In this document: one piece after another, positions 9,108 through 17,897 of the stretch
Position numbering within the stretch: the stretch's first letter is position 1
Layout of the letters: each line of letters starts with the position of its first letter
Assembly (NCBI RefSeq): GCF_003473545.1
Contig: NZ_QUCM01000016.1
Location: 1-64,000, forward strand
Direction: 5' to 3'
Source of the DNA: Clostridium sp. AM22-11AC
GTDB taxonomy: Bacteria; Bacillota; Clostridia; Lachnospirales; Lachnospiraceae
Length of the DNA stretch: 64,000 nucleotides
Made by a program: the position numbers and the translations under genes
The notes under the pieces: model-generated
Told to the model about the DNA's origin: nothing
Seen by the model: only the letters and a program-made list of their open reading frames with translations
Database searches by the model: none

Positions 9108-9164
9108 ATTGCTGGTGTATGTGTACTATGCACATATAAATATAAAATACGACTTAAAAATTAT

Positions 9165-9234
9165 ACAAAAGTTCAGAATAACACAACAAAAGTTAGAATA
9201 ACAAATGGAAAAATGCATAATAAAATTATATAAT
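9165..9234 (+). promoter_or_regulatory. Activator-type promoter with 21-bp-spaced direct repeats
   Basis: Two near-identical direct repeats, ACAAAAGTTCAGAATAACA (9165-9183) and ACAAAAGTTAGAATAACA (9186-9203), are offset by 21 bp at their first halves, about two helical turns. A TATAAT lies at 9229-9234 but there is no recognisable -35, whose place abuts the second repeat. This is the architecture expected for an AraC-type activator. The response regulator at 17898-18668 is the obvious candidate. Confidence 0.55.
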
Positions 9235-9393
9235 AACAACATCAGGAGTGAAAAGTTACGGTACATGCTATATGATCTGTAACGAAAACTCCAAAGAACG
9301 TGAGAAGCAGTTTTCAGACTGCAAAATTTATTTAAGTCCCGGTGAGACCGGGAACGATGTACCGGGAGGGTACATAGAAAAGGAGAGGTGTAT

Positions 9394-10521
9394 ATGAAAA
9401 AAAGATTTGCAGCAGCGTCACTGGCAGCCATGATGGTACTGAGTATGACCGCATGTGGAGGCGGAAACACCGCTACTACCGCAGCACCGGCAGAGACCAA
9501 GGCAGAGGAAACAACAGCAGCAGAAGCTAAGGAAGAGTCTAAAGAAGAAGCAAAAGAGTCTGAGGCAACTGCTGAGAAAGCTCCGGAAGATTACTCCGGT
9601 ACCGTAGTTGTATATTCTCCTCATGATGCAGATCCGTTAAATGCAGGTGTGAACCTGTTCATGGAGAAGTATCCAAATGTTAAGGTAGAAGTAGTAGCAG
9701 CCGGAACCGGCGAGCTGTGCAACCGTATTGCAGCTGAGTCTGCTAACCCGATCGCTGATGTACTCTGGGGCGGCGGTGCTGACTCCCTGGCAGCATTTAA
9801 GGATTACTTCGCACCATATGTTTGTGCAAATGATGATGTAATTGCAGAAGAGTACAAAGACCCGGATGACAAGTGGATCGGTGAAAGCCCACTGCCAATG
9901 GTACTGTTCTACAATAAAGATCTGATCGAAAAAGACGGAATGACCATTCCGGAGACCTGGGAAGATCTGACAAAGCCTGAGTGGAAGGGCAAAATTGCAT
10001 ACTGCCTGCCATCTAAATCCGGTTCTGCTTACACCCAGTTATGTACTATGATCCTGGGTCATGGCGGCAAGGAAGATGGATGGGATTTCATCAAGAAACT
10101 GTATGACAACCTGGATGGAAAGATCGTTGACTCTTCAGGTAAGTGCCACAAGATGGTAGCTGACGGTGAGTTCTATGTAGGTCTTACTCTTGAGAAAGCA
10201 GCTGTTCAGTACAAGGATGATCCTTCTGTTGGATTTGTATATCCAAAGGATGGAACCAGTGCAGTTCCGGATGGTGTAGCTCTTGTTAAGGGATGCCCGA
10301 ATGAAGAAAATGCAAAACTGTTCATCGACTTCGTTACCTCTAAAGAGTGCCAGACAGAGCAGAGCGAGAACTGGGGACGTCGTCCTGTAAGAAGTGATAT
10401 GGACGTTGCAGATGGACTGGCAAAGCTGAGCGACCTGGTATTAGTTGATTATGACTTTGACTGGGCTGCAAATGAAAAAGAGTCCATTATTGAACACTTC
10501 AATGATATTATGGTAGATTAA
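9394..10521 (+). CDS. ABC transporter substrate-binding lipoprotein (FbpA/AfuA-type)
   Basis: A 375-residue lipoprotein with a signal peptide ending in the lipobox LSMTAC (Cys about 20), then a Thr/Ala/Glu-rich linker to about residue 70. The mature domain is a family-1 periplasmic-type binding protein (VVVYSPHDADPLN, VLWGGGADSL, MVLFYNKDLI, PETWEDLTKPEWKGKI). Such proteins are usually annotated as ferric iron binders, but AfuA of this family binds sugar phosphates. ATG 9394 was chosen over GTG 9388 because GGAGAGG sits at the right distance. It is first in the transporter set. A hairpin follows, which would let it be made in excess over the ATPase and permease. Confidence 0.88.
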   Translation: MKKRFAAASLAAMMVLSMTACGGGNTATTAAPAETKAEETTAAEAKEESKEEAKESEATAEKAPEDYSGTVVVYSPHDADPLNAGVNLFMEKYPNVKVEVVAAGTGELCNRIAAESANPIADVLWGGGADSLAAFKDYFAPYVCANDDVIAEEYKDPDDKWIGESPLPMVLFYNKDLIEKDGMTIPETWEDLTKPEWKGKIAYCLPSKSGSAYTQLCTMILGHGGKEDGWDFIKKLYDNLDGKIVDSSGKCHKMVADGEFYVGLTLEKAAVQYKDDPSVGFVYPKDGTSAVPDGVALVKGCPNEENAKLFIDFVTSKECQTEQSENWGRRPVRSDMDVADGLAKLSDLVLVDYDFDWAANEKESIIEHFNDIMVD

Positions 10522-10557
10522 TCTTTCTGAAATGAAAGTAACGGGAAACAAATAATA

Positions 10558-10594
10558 GAAAGACTGCCTGGCCCTGGCGGGCGGGCAGTCTTTC
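10558..10594 (+). terminator. Hairpin between binding-protein gene and ATPase gene
   Basis: A perfect 11-bp stem (10558-10568 with 10584-10594) with a 15-nt loop. The only T-rich stretch is inside the 3' arm and no T run follows, so it is more likely a partial attenuator or an mRNA-stabilising 3' end for the binding-protein transcript. Confidence 0.5.
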
Positions 10595-10690
10595 GCATAT
10601 ATAAGGAATGTAAAAAGTGGGAGTGTCTTCCAGAAAAGCGGTTGCAGAAAGATTTTGAGAGGACATTGAACAAAAAGGAGGACCAGATAT

Positions 10691-11770
10691 ATGAGCCATG
10701 CAGTGATCATTAAAAATGCCGTGAAAAAATACGGTGATTTTACAGCATTAAACGGAGTAAGCCTGGATATTAAACAGGGAGAATTTTTTACCCTTTTAGG
10801 GCCGTCCGGATGCGGAAAAACCACCCTTCTGCGTATGATCGCAGGATTTAATACAGTAGACGGAGGAGAGATCTGTTTTGATGACCGGGTGATCAACAAT
10901 CTGGAGGCTCATAAAAGAGACATCGGTATGGTCTTCCAGAACTATGCGATTTTCCCACATCTGACAGTGGCTGAAAACGTAGCATACGGCCTGAAAGCGA
11001 AAAAGTGTCCAAAGGATCAGATCCCTGGAAAGGTAGAAGAAGCCCTGGAACTGGTGCAGATCGGCAAGTTAAAGGACAGAAAGCCAAATGAACTTTCCGG
11101 TGGACAGCAGCAGCGAGTAGCTTTAGCAAGAGCGTTCGTTATTGAACCTGGAGTTCTGTTGATGGACGAACCACTGTCTAACCTGGATGCAAAGCTGCGT
11201 GTGCAGATGAGAACGGTTATTAAGAAGCTGCAGCGCCGTCTGGGAATTACAACCATCTATGTAACCCATGACCAGGAAGAGGCACTGGCTATTTCCGACC
11301 GGATCGCTGTTATGAAGGAAGGAAATATTATGCAGGTGGGAACTCCTGAAGAGATTTATAAAAAGCCGGAAAATACCTTTGTAGCCGGATTTATCGGTGT
11401 TTCCAACTTTGTAGAGTGTGATGTTAAGGGAGATGACCCAAATCAGGCAGTGCTGGATATTAAGGGAGAGTGTTCTATTACCTGTACCTTAAAGAAGCCA
11501 TTTACCGGTAAGGGAATTATTTCCGCAAGACCGGAGCAGCTGTTCTTTGACGATAAAGAGGGACTGCCGGGAACCATTATCATTTCCACTTTCTTAGGTG
11601 ACTTCATTGAATATGAGATCCTGTTGGATAATGGACAGACCGTACAGTTAAATGAGTATACAAAAGATGTACATGAACTTCGCCCGGACGGACAAAAGGT
11701 AAAGGTAAACTTTGACATCCGCGCCGTAGGTGTATATGATTCAGCGACCCAGGAGGTGATCTCATGGTAG
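10691..11770 (+). CDS. ABC transporter ATPase (FbpC/AfuC-type)
   Basis: A 359-residue importer ATPase. It has Walker A GPSGCGKTT at about 40, signature LSGGQQQRVALARA, Walker B VLLMDEPLSNLDA and switch His in TIYVTHDQEEA. A C-terminal TOBE-type domain follows, as in the spermidine/putrescine, ferric iron and thiamine importer class. AAAGGAGG precedes the ATG at 10691. Its end overlaps the start of the permease gene by seven bases, so the two are translationally coupled. Confidence 0.93.
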   Translation: MSHAVIIKNAVKKYGDFTALNGVSLDIKQGEFFTLLGPSGCGKTTLLRMIAGFNTVDGGEICFDDRVINNLEAHKRDIGMVFQNYAIFPHLTVAENVAYGLKAKKCPKDQIPGKVEEALELVQIGKLKDRKPNELSGGQQQRVALARAFVIEPGVLLMDEPLSNLDAKLRVQMRTVIKKLQRRLGITTIYVTHDQEEALAISDRIAVMKEGNIMQVGTPEEIYKKPENTFVAGFIGVSNFVECDVKGDDPNQAVLDIKGECSITCTLKKPFTGKGIISARPEQLFFDDKEGLPGTIIISTFLGDFIEYEILLDNGQTVQLNEYTKDVHELRPDGQKVKVNFDIRAVGVYDSATQEVISW

Positions 11771-13416
11771 GTTCCGGAAAGAAGTTAGACTTCTGGTTCT
11801 GGGTGAAAGTGGCAGTTGTGGGATTTATGCTGGTATTTCTGATCTATCCCTTCTGTACCCTGATCACCCGAAGCTTTTTCTCAACCAAGGTGGACGGCTT
11901 TACCTTTGAGAACTATATCCGATTTTTCACAAAGAAATATTATTATTCCGCATTGGGAAGAAGTATTTTTGTATCTGTGGTAACAACGATCACCACACTG
12001 GTTGTAGGTGTTCCCATTGCCTATGTAATGTCCCGTTATAATGTATGGGGCAAGCAGTTCATCCATATTTTTATCATCATGAGCCTTATGAGCCCGCCAT
12101 TTATCGGCGCCTACAGCTGGATCATGTTGTTTGGACGTTCTGGTCTGGTGACAAATATGTTTTCCCAGTTTGGTATCCATCTTCCAAGTATTTACGGAAA
12201 ACTGGGTATCATCCTGGTATTTACTTTTAAGCTGTTCCCTTATGTTTATCTGTATACCTCCGGTGCTATGGGAAGCATCGACTCCAGTCTGGAAGAGGCT
12301 GCAGAGAACCTGGGAAGCAACAAGCTTCGCAGACTTTGGACCATTACACTGCCGGTAGTCCTTCCGTCTATTGCAGCCGGTGCCATTATGGTATTTATGA
12401 CCAGTCTGGCAGACTTTGGTACTCCAATGCTCATCGGCGAAGGTTATATGGTACTTCCTGTTCTTGTATATAATGAGTACATGAGTGAGATCGGCGGAAA
12501 TGCCCACCTGGCAAGTGCTCTTTCTGTAGTAGTAGTATTCTGTTCTACCACAGTCCTTCTGGTGCAGAAGCATTTTGTTACAAAGAAGAACTATGTAATG
12601 ACTGCCATGCGTCCGCCAAAGGAAGAGGAACTTCACGGAGTAAAGCGTTTCCTGGCAACATTCCCGGTTATGCTGGTTACATTTATCGGTATCCTTCCTC
12701 AGATCGTAGTTATCGTCAGCAGCTTTATCAAGAGCGACTTTACAGGATTTAAGAAAGGCTTCAGCCTGGGAAGCTATATTACGATTTTTAACCGTCTGTG
12801 GACCAATATCCGCAATACCTTTGTATTTTCAACCATTGCCATTATATTTATCATCATTATTGGTATGCTGATCTCCTATATCGTTGTGCGCCAGAAGGGC
12901 TTTGCAGGACAGTTAATGGATCTGCTGATCATGTTCCCATTCGTAATTCCAGGCGCAGTTCTTGGTATCAGCCTGATCGTGGCATTTAACAAGGAACCTG
13001 TGATCCTTACAGGAACCGCAGTGATCATGATCATTGCCTTTGTTGTACGAAAACTGCCTTATACGGTACGTTCCGGCAGTGCTTTCTTACAGCAGATGGA
13101 TCCAAGCGTAGAAGAAGCGTCTATCAGTCTTGGAGTATCACCTATGCAGACATTTATCAAGGTGACAGCAAGATTAATGGCACCTGGCGTATTATCCGGT
13201 GCGATTTTAAGCTGGATCACCTGTATCAATGAGCTGTCTTCCAGCGTTATGCTTTACGGCGGCAAGACCAGTACTATTTCTGTAGCCATTTATACAGAGG
13301 TTGTAAGAAACAGCTTTGGTACAGCAGCAGCGCTGGCATCGATCCTTACTGTCAGTACAGTTATTTCCCTGCTTATCTTCCTGAAGGTAAGTAAAGGTAA
13401 GGTATCGATCGTTTAA
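11764..13416 (+). CDS. ABC transporter permease, fused double domain (FbpB/AfuB-type)
   Basis: A 550-residue membrane protein with about 12 hydrophobic segments arranged as two homologous halves. Each half carries the binding-protein-dependent transport EAA loop: SLEEAAENLGSNKLRRLWTI around 180 and SVEEASISLGVSPMQTFIKV around 460. A single chain therefore forms both halves of the channel, as in ThiP, FbpB and AfuB. It overlaps the ATPase gene. The EAA loops dock on the ATPase. Confidence 0.92.
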   Translation: MVGSGKKLDFWFWVKVAVVGFMLVFLIYPFCTLITRSFFSTKVDGFTFENYIRFFTKKYYYSALGRSIFVSVVTTITTLVVGVPIAYVMSRYNVWGKQFIHIFIIMSLMSPPFIGAYSWIMLFGRSGLVTNMFSQFGIHLPSIYGKLGIILVFTFKLFPYVYLYTSGAMGSIDSSLEEAAENLGSNKLRRLWTITLPVVLPSIAAGAIMVFMTSLADFGTPMLIGEGYMVLPVLVYNEYMSEIGGNAHLASALSVVVVFCSTTVLLVQKHFVTKKNYVMTAMRPPKEEELHGVKRFLATFPVMLVTFIGILPQIVVIVSSFIKSDFTGFKKGFSLGSYITIFNRLWTNIRNTFVFSTIAIIFIIIIGMLISYIVVRQKGFAGQLMDLLIMFPFVIPGAVLGISLIVAFNKEPVILTGTAVIMIIAFVVRKLPYTVRSGSAFLQQMDPSVEEASISLGVSPMQTFIKVTARLMAPGVLSGAILSWITCINELSSSVMLYGGKTSTISVAIYTEVVRNSFGTAAALASILTVSTVISLLIFLKVSKGKVSIV

Positions 13417-13445
13417 TTTGTTTCATACTGCAACATGAAAACAGT

Positions 13446-13469
13446 GCCTGCGCCTCTGGCGCAGGCTTT
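13446..13469 (+). terminator. Hairpin after permease gene
   Basis: A 9-bp GC-rich perfect stem (13446-13454 with 13458-13466) with a 3-nt loop, followed by only TTT. It is a weak terminator or partial attenuator before the phosphoglucomutase gene. Confidence 0.5.
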
Positions 13470-13509
13470 GTAAGTCTATGTATATTGAAAAGATGGGAGG
13501 AACACACAA

Positions 13510-14949
13510 ATGGTAAAATTTGGAACTGGCGGCTGGCGTGCGATCATCGGAGAAGAGTTTACCAAGGAAAATATACAGAAGCTGACCTTAGCCATGTGCC
13601 TGAAAATGAAGGCAGAACATAAAGATACAAAAAGTGTGGTCATCGGTTATGACCGCCGTTTCCTCTCCAAAGAGGCTGTGATCTGGGCATGCCAGATTCT
13701 TGGAAAAGAGGGGATCCACGTACAGTTTGTAAACCGCAGCGCGCCGACTCCGTTGTTAATGTTTTATGTGATGAAACATGAGCTGGACTATGGAATGATG
13801 GTCACTGCCAGCCATAACCCGGCGATCTACAATGGCATCAAGGTGTTTACATACGGCGGAAGAGACGCAGATGAGCTTCAGACAAAGGACATTGAAAAAT
13901 GGCTGTTAGAGGCGGAAAAGCTGTATACACCATGTCACGAAGAGGACGGGCAGATGCCGCCGCCAAGTTATACAGAACTGGTAAAACAGGGCATTGTAGA
14001 AGAAATCAATCCAATGAATGAATATCTGGATAATATCTTATCTGTGATCAATGTAGATGCGATCAGAAAGCGCGATCTGAGAGTAGCTGTTGACCCTATG
14101 TATGGTGTCAGCCTGACGGCTTTAAGCACCATTCTGGCAGTTGCAAGATGTACGGTAGAAACCATTAATGCCCAGCATGATACACTGTTTGGAGGTAAGA
14201 TGCCGGCTCCGGCACAAGATACCCTTAAGAACCTTCAGAACTATGTGCTGGACCGTTATTGTGATATTGGTATTGCGACAGACGGTGACGCAGACAGGTT
14301 AGGCGTTATTGACGATAAGGGACATTATCTTCACGCCAACCAGATCTTAGTTATGCTGTATTATTATCTTCTGAAATATAAGGGTTGGCGGGGCGATGCA
14401 GTACGAAACCTGGCAACCACTCATATGTTGGACAAGGTGGCTGAAAGCTTTGGCCAGAAGTGTTATGAAGTGCCTGTAGGCTTTAAGTATATTTCTGCAA
14501 AGATGCAGGAGACAGATGCCATTATTGGCGGTGAGTCTTCCGGTGGCCTGACTGTAAAAGGTCATATCCATGGAAAAGACGGTATCTATGCAGCAAGCCT
14601 TCTGGTAGAAATGATCGCAGTGACCGGTAAGAGCCTTTCTGAGATCGTAAAGGATATTGAGGACCAGTACGGTGAGACTCATATGGAAGAGCGCAGCTAC
14701 CGTTTTACAGCAGAGGAAAAGGCACGTATACAGAAAGTGCTGTTAGAAGAGCAGAAACTGCCGGAACTGCCATTTGAGGTATCCCGTGTTTCTTATCAGG
14801 ACGGCTGCAAGGTCTACTTTAAAAATGGTGGCTGGGTAAGCGCCAGATTTTCCGGTACAGAGCCGTTACTTCGTATCTTCTGTGAAATGGAAAAAGAGGA
14901 AGATGCAGTCCGGGCCTGCGTAGTGTTTGAGAGGTTTTTGGGGCTGTAA
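13510..14949 (+). CDS. Phosphoglucomutase/phosphomannomutase family protein
   Basis: A 479-residue alpha-D-phosphohexomutase. It has the phosphoserine loop TASHNP (about residue 98), the metal loop DGDADRLG (about 258), the sugar-binding loop GGESSGG (about 339) and the C-terminal phosphate-binding SGTEPLLRI. It interconverts hexose 1- and 6-phosphates. GGGAGG precedes the ATG. The gene sits between a sugar-phosphate-like ABC transporter and a sensing system of HptARS type, which suggests it handles imported hexose phosphate. It could also supply precursors for the capsule locus. Confidence 0.9.
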   Translation: MVKFGTGGWRAIIGEEFTKENIQKLTLAMCLKMKAEHKDTKSVVIGYDRRFLSKEAVIWACQILGKEGIHVQFVNRSAPTPLLMFYVMKHELDYGMMVTASHNPAIYNGIKVFTYGGRDADELQTKDIEKWLLEAEKLYTPCHEEDGQMPPPSYTELVKQGIVEEINPMNEYLDNILSVINVDAIRKRDLRVAVDPMYGVSLTALSTILAVARCTVETINAQHDTLFGGKMPAPAQDTLKNLQNYVLDRYCDIGIATDGDADRLGVIDDKGHYLHANQILVMLYYYLLKYKGWRGDAVRNLATTHMLDKVAESFGQKCYEVPVGFKYISAKMQETDAIIGGESSGGLTVKGHIHGKDGIYAASLLVEMIAVTGKSLSEIVKDIEDQYGETHMEERSYRFTAEEKARIQKVLLEEQKLPELPFEVSRVSYQDGCKVYFKNGGWVSARFSGTEPLLRIFCEMEKEEDAVRACVVFERFLGL

Positions 14950-14954
14950 AAGTG

Positions 14955-14983
14955 TGGAAATGGAACTGTTTTTCTGGTATACT
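14955..14983 (+). promoter_or_regulatory. Possible extended -10 promoter for the sensor operon
   Basis: TGGTATACT (-10 TATACT at 14978-14983 with the TGn extension) has a weak TGGAAA 17 bases upstream. A small hairpin (GTCCGC/GCGGAC) follows in the leader. Assigned by eye. Confidence 0.35.
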
Positions 14984-15072
14984 GATGGAACGAACAAACC
15001 GTCCGCATTAGCGGACAGTAGAGCGCGTCAGCGCGTGTTTGCGAGTCTAAAAAATACAAGGGGCACCGCAGC

Positions 15073-16119
15073 ATGTATACAGGAAAAGCAGACAGAAATG
15101 CAGTATATAAAACACATAAATTTTTCAACAGGGAATGCAAAAAAGGGCGTTCCCTGTTCTTTTTATCGGTCATATCTGCAGCTGCAATATTGGCTGGAAC
15201 AGTTCTTACAGGCTGCCGCCGGGCTGACGATCTGGTGCAGGAACAGGCAGAACCGGAGAACTATGCCCTGACCGTATTTACTGCCCAGGAAAGGAAAGAA
15301 TGGGAGCCGGTGATCAAGGAATTTGAGGAGCGTACCGGCTGGAATGTAAGGGTAGAAACAGGCTCTGCAAAGGAGATGCTTTCCCAGCTGGAAAAAGAAG
15401 AGGCAGACTGGGATGTGGCCTTTGGGGTCAGTGCGGACGCCTTAGAGGAAGGCAAAGAGTACTGGCAGACAGGCAAAGATGCCTGGACAGGGTATTCAGC
15501 GGTATCCTTTGTGATTTTATATAATACCAATGTAGTGACCTACAGAGAGCTGCCAACAGGCTGGGACAGCTTGTTAGAACCACGGTGGAAAGGCCGCGTG
15601 GCAGTGCCGGACCCGCTTAAATCAGATATGGCTGCTTCTGTTCTCACAGAGGCGGCAAAAAACAGTGAAAAAGAAGAATTTCTGGACCTTTTAGCGGAAA
15701 ATATGCAGTATCAGATGCCGGAGACCTTTAAAGAGGTGGAACAGGGCATTTCTGACGGCCGCTATTCTATTGGCGTTACCTCAGAAGAGGCAGCGAAAGC
15801 GATGTTGGCTGCAGGTCAGGACGTAGATTACATTGATCCGGAAGAAGGAGAATGTTTCTTTGAAGACGGAACTGCGATCCGGAAAAGAACCCCAAATCTG
15901 GATGCTTCTGAAGCATTTGTAACCTACACTACCTGTGATGATACAAAATGGCTTTTACGGACCCAGCTTTTACGCCAACCGGCAGAAGATGTGGCTGCAG
16001 AGAATGACCGGTCAGATGAAGATCTGAAACAGAGATATTCCAGACAGCAGGAAGTTTTAAATATCTGGAAGCTTATTATGGAAGAAAAGTCTGGTTCAGC
16101 CCATGAACAGGAACAGTAA
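15073..16119 (+). CDS. Solute-binding lipoprotein, probable sensor component (HptA-like)
   Basis: A 348-residue extracellular binding protein with a lipobox (TVLTGC, Cys about 48) after an unusually long basic leader. The domain is of the same class as 9394-10521 (LTVFTAQERKEWEPVIKEFE, DVAFGVSADAL, FVILYNTNVV, WDSLLEPRWKGRVAVPDP) but strongly diverged. It is encoded 20 bases before a YesM-type kinase and is separate from any permease, so it probably presents ligand to the kinase, as HptA does for HptS in Staphylococcus aureus. The N-terminal leader could be shorter if a later start is used, but no better ribosome site is seen. Confidence 0.8.
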   Translation: MYTGKADRNAVYKTHKFFNRECKKGRSLFFLSVISAAAILAGTVLTGCRRADDLVQEQAEPENYALTVFTAQERKEWEPVIKEFEERTGWNVRVETGSAKEMLSQLEKEEADWDVAFGVSADALEEGKEYWQTGKDAWTGYSAVSFVILYNTNVVTYRELPTGWDSLLEPRWKGRVAVPDPLKSDMAASVLTEAAKNSEKEEFLDLLAENMQYQMPETFKEVEQGISDGRYSIGVTSEEAAKAMLAAGQDVDYIDPEEGECFFEDGTAIRKRTPNLDASEAFVTYTTCDDTKWLLRTQLLRQPAEDVAAENDRSDEDLKQRYSRQQEVLNIWKLIMEEKSGSAHEQEQ

Positions 16120-16139
16120 TAAAGAAGGCAGGGAAAAAG

Positions 16140-17870
16140 ATGAAGATATTAAATAAGCTTTCATTTCATAAAAAGATCTTTCTTGCCTGTCTGCTGACGG
16201 CACTGGTGCCTTTATTGTGCTCCAGTGTGGTTATGATCCGGCTGTTTACGGCAGCACTTGACCGGCAGAATTTAGATGAGGGGCGGACTCAGATCACAAA
16301 GGCAGAGGCGCGACTGGAAGCAGTTTTTGAAAAATGCGAGGAAGCCTGCAAGACCATTGCCACGGATAAAAAGACAGCCCGGATTATGATCGAAAAAAGT
16401 GAAGCAGATCACCAGAGGGAGATGTACTTATCTTTATATCAGGCCACCCAGGAAACCTCAGGATATGCCCGGTTTTCTATTTATGATTCAGGAGGCCGTC
16501 TGTGCTATACGACGGATACAGAGGGGAAGGAAAAAGACCTGCCTGTATTCTGGGGGCTTTTAAGAAAGGCTTCCAGAACGGATGATATTGTATATTACAG
16601 GACTGATCCGGATCTTTCTATTACGGACGGGGACATTCTGCTTCAGGGTGCAAGACCGCTGTATACAGAAGGCGGTGCAAAAACTGGCTATATTGTTTTT
16701 GATTTTACAAGGGAAAACCTGGATGATCTTTTAGGGGCAGAGGTGTCATCTGGGGATGTGCTGCTGCTTTTAGATACCCATAAACGGACGGTGTACTGCT
16801 CTGGACAGGACAAGAGCCAGGTTCAGACAGGTGACATGATCGAAAAGATACTGGAAAACAGGAAAATGTCCGATGCAGGCCATGACAGGGAACAGTATCT
16901 GGTAAGCCATGGAGGAAAAACTGGCTTTTATTTTCTCTTATGCCGCCAGGCGCCTATGAGCCAGCCAGCTGTGCAGACTATGTGGACCGTCAGCCTATGC
17001 CTGTCAGCGTTGGGATTATTCCTCTGCCTGGCTGTATCAGGCGTACTTACAGGCAGTATTGCCCGCCCGGTACAGACATTAGATGAAGCTATGGAAAAAG
17101 TGAAAAAGGGTGATCTTTCTATCCGTATCCATACCCAGTCCAATGATGAAATGGGACGTCTTACCCGCAGCTTTAACCAGATGACAGAAGATCTGGGCCG
17201 GTATCTGGAAGATAAGGTGCAGAGGCAGAAGGACCTGAATGAAACAACATTAAAATTATACCAGACCCAGTTAAATCCCCATTTTCTCTATAACACGCTG
17301 GACACCATCAAATGGGAAGCAAGGATCCGCCAGGTGCCACGGATCGCAGTGCTGGCGGAAAATCTGGCGATCATATTGCGAAAAAGCATTTCCAGTAAGC
17401 CATTTATCCCTTTAAGAGAGGAACTGGAGACCATTGACAGCTATGTAGAAGTGCAGAAGATCCGCTTTACAGGCCGGTTCTTGTGTGAAAAGGAGATACC
17501 GGACCAGTTAGAGGAGTGCCTGGTGCCGAAAATGATCTTACAGCCGTTGGTTGAAAATGCTATTATTCATGGGCTGGAAGGCTGTGAAAATGGATATATC
17601 TGTATTTATGCAGGCCGTGAAGGAGATGTTTTAAATATTTCCATTACCGATGACGGCCGTGGCATGAGCCCGGAGATATTGGCCTGGATCAACAGTCCGG
17701 AACCGGAGAAGCGGGAAGGACATCTGGGGCTTTATAATATTATGAGGATATTAAAATTATATTATGGAAATGAATATGGCCTGAAGGCAGAAGTGACAGA
17801 AGACGGAACAACTGTCACTTTGAGACTGCCGGATGTTCGCTCGGGATCTTTTGGTGCCGAAAGACCCTGA
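16140..17870 (+). CDS. Sensor histidine kinase, YesM/HptS type
   Basis: A 576-residue membrane kinase. TM1 spans about residues 12-35, followed by an extracellular domain of about 240 residues, TM2 at about 280-304 and a HAMP domain (ARPVQTLDEAMEKVKKGDLS). The LytS/YesM-type phosphoacceptor is in LNPHFLYNTLD (His near 381). The ATPase domain has PLVENAIIHG (N box) and DDGRGM (G box). It would phosphorylate the response regulator encoded 27 bases downstream. The preceding binding lipoprotein is the likely ligand-presenting partner. Confidence 0.92.
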   Translation: MKILNKLSFHKKIFLACLLTALVPLLCSSVVMIRLFTAALDRQNLDEGRTQITKAEARLEAVFEKCEEACKTIATDKKTARIMIEKSEADHQREMYLSLYQATQETSGYARFSIYDSGGRLCYTTDTEGKEKDLPVFWGLLRKASRTDDIVYYRTDPDLSITDGDILLQGARPLYTEGGAKTGYIVFDFTRENLDDLLGAEVSSGDVLLLLDTHKRTVYCSGQDKSQVQTGDMIEKILENRKMSDAGHDREQYLVSHGGKTGFYFLLCRQAPMSQPAVQTMWTVSLCLSALGLFLCLAVSGVLTGSIARPVQTLDEAMEKVKKGDLSIRIHTQSNDEMGRLTRSFNQMTEDLGRYLEDKVQRQKDLNETTLKLYQTQLNPHFLYNTLDTIKWEARIRQVPRIAVLAENLAIILRKSISSKPFIPLREELETIDSYVEVQKIRFTGRFLCEKEIPDQLEECLVPKMILQPLVENAIIHGLEGCENGYICIYAGREGDVLNISITDDGRGMSPEILAWINSPEPEKREGHLGLYNIMRILKLYYGNEYGLKAEVTEDGTTVTLRLPDVRSGSFGAERP

Positions 17871-17897
17871 GAGGACATCTTAGAAAGGAGGGGGACG

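Noticed and set aside
11881..12636. A 251-codon minus-strand frame inside the permease gene
   Set aside because: It lies entirely antisense to a clear membrane protein gene, has low-complexity His/Tyr/Lys composition and no start signal.
9394..13416. Firm annotation as a ferric iron ABC transporter
   Set aside because: The family includes iron, thiamine, phosphonate and sugar-phosphate importers, and the neighbouring genes favour a phosphorylated sugar. The substrate is left open.
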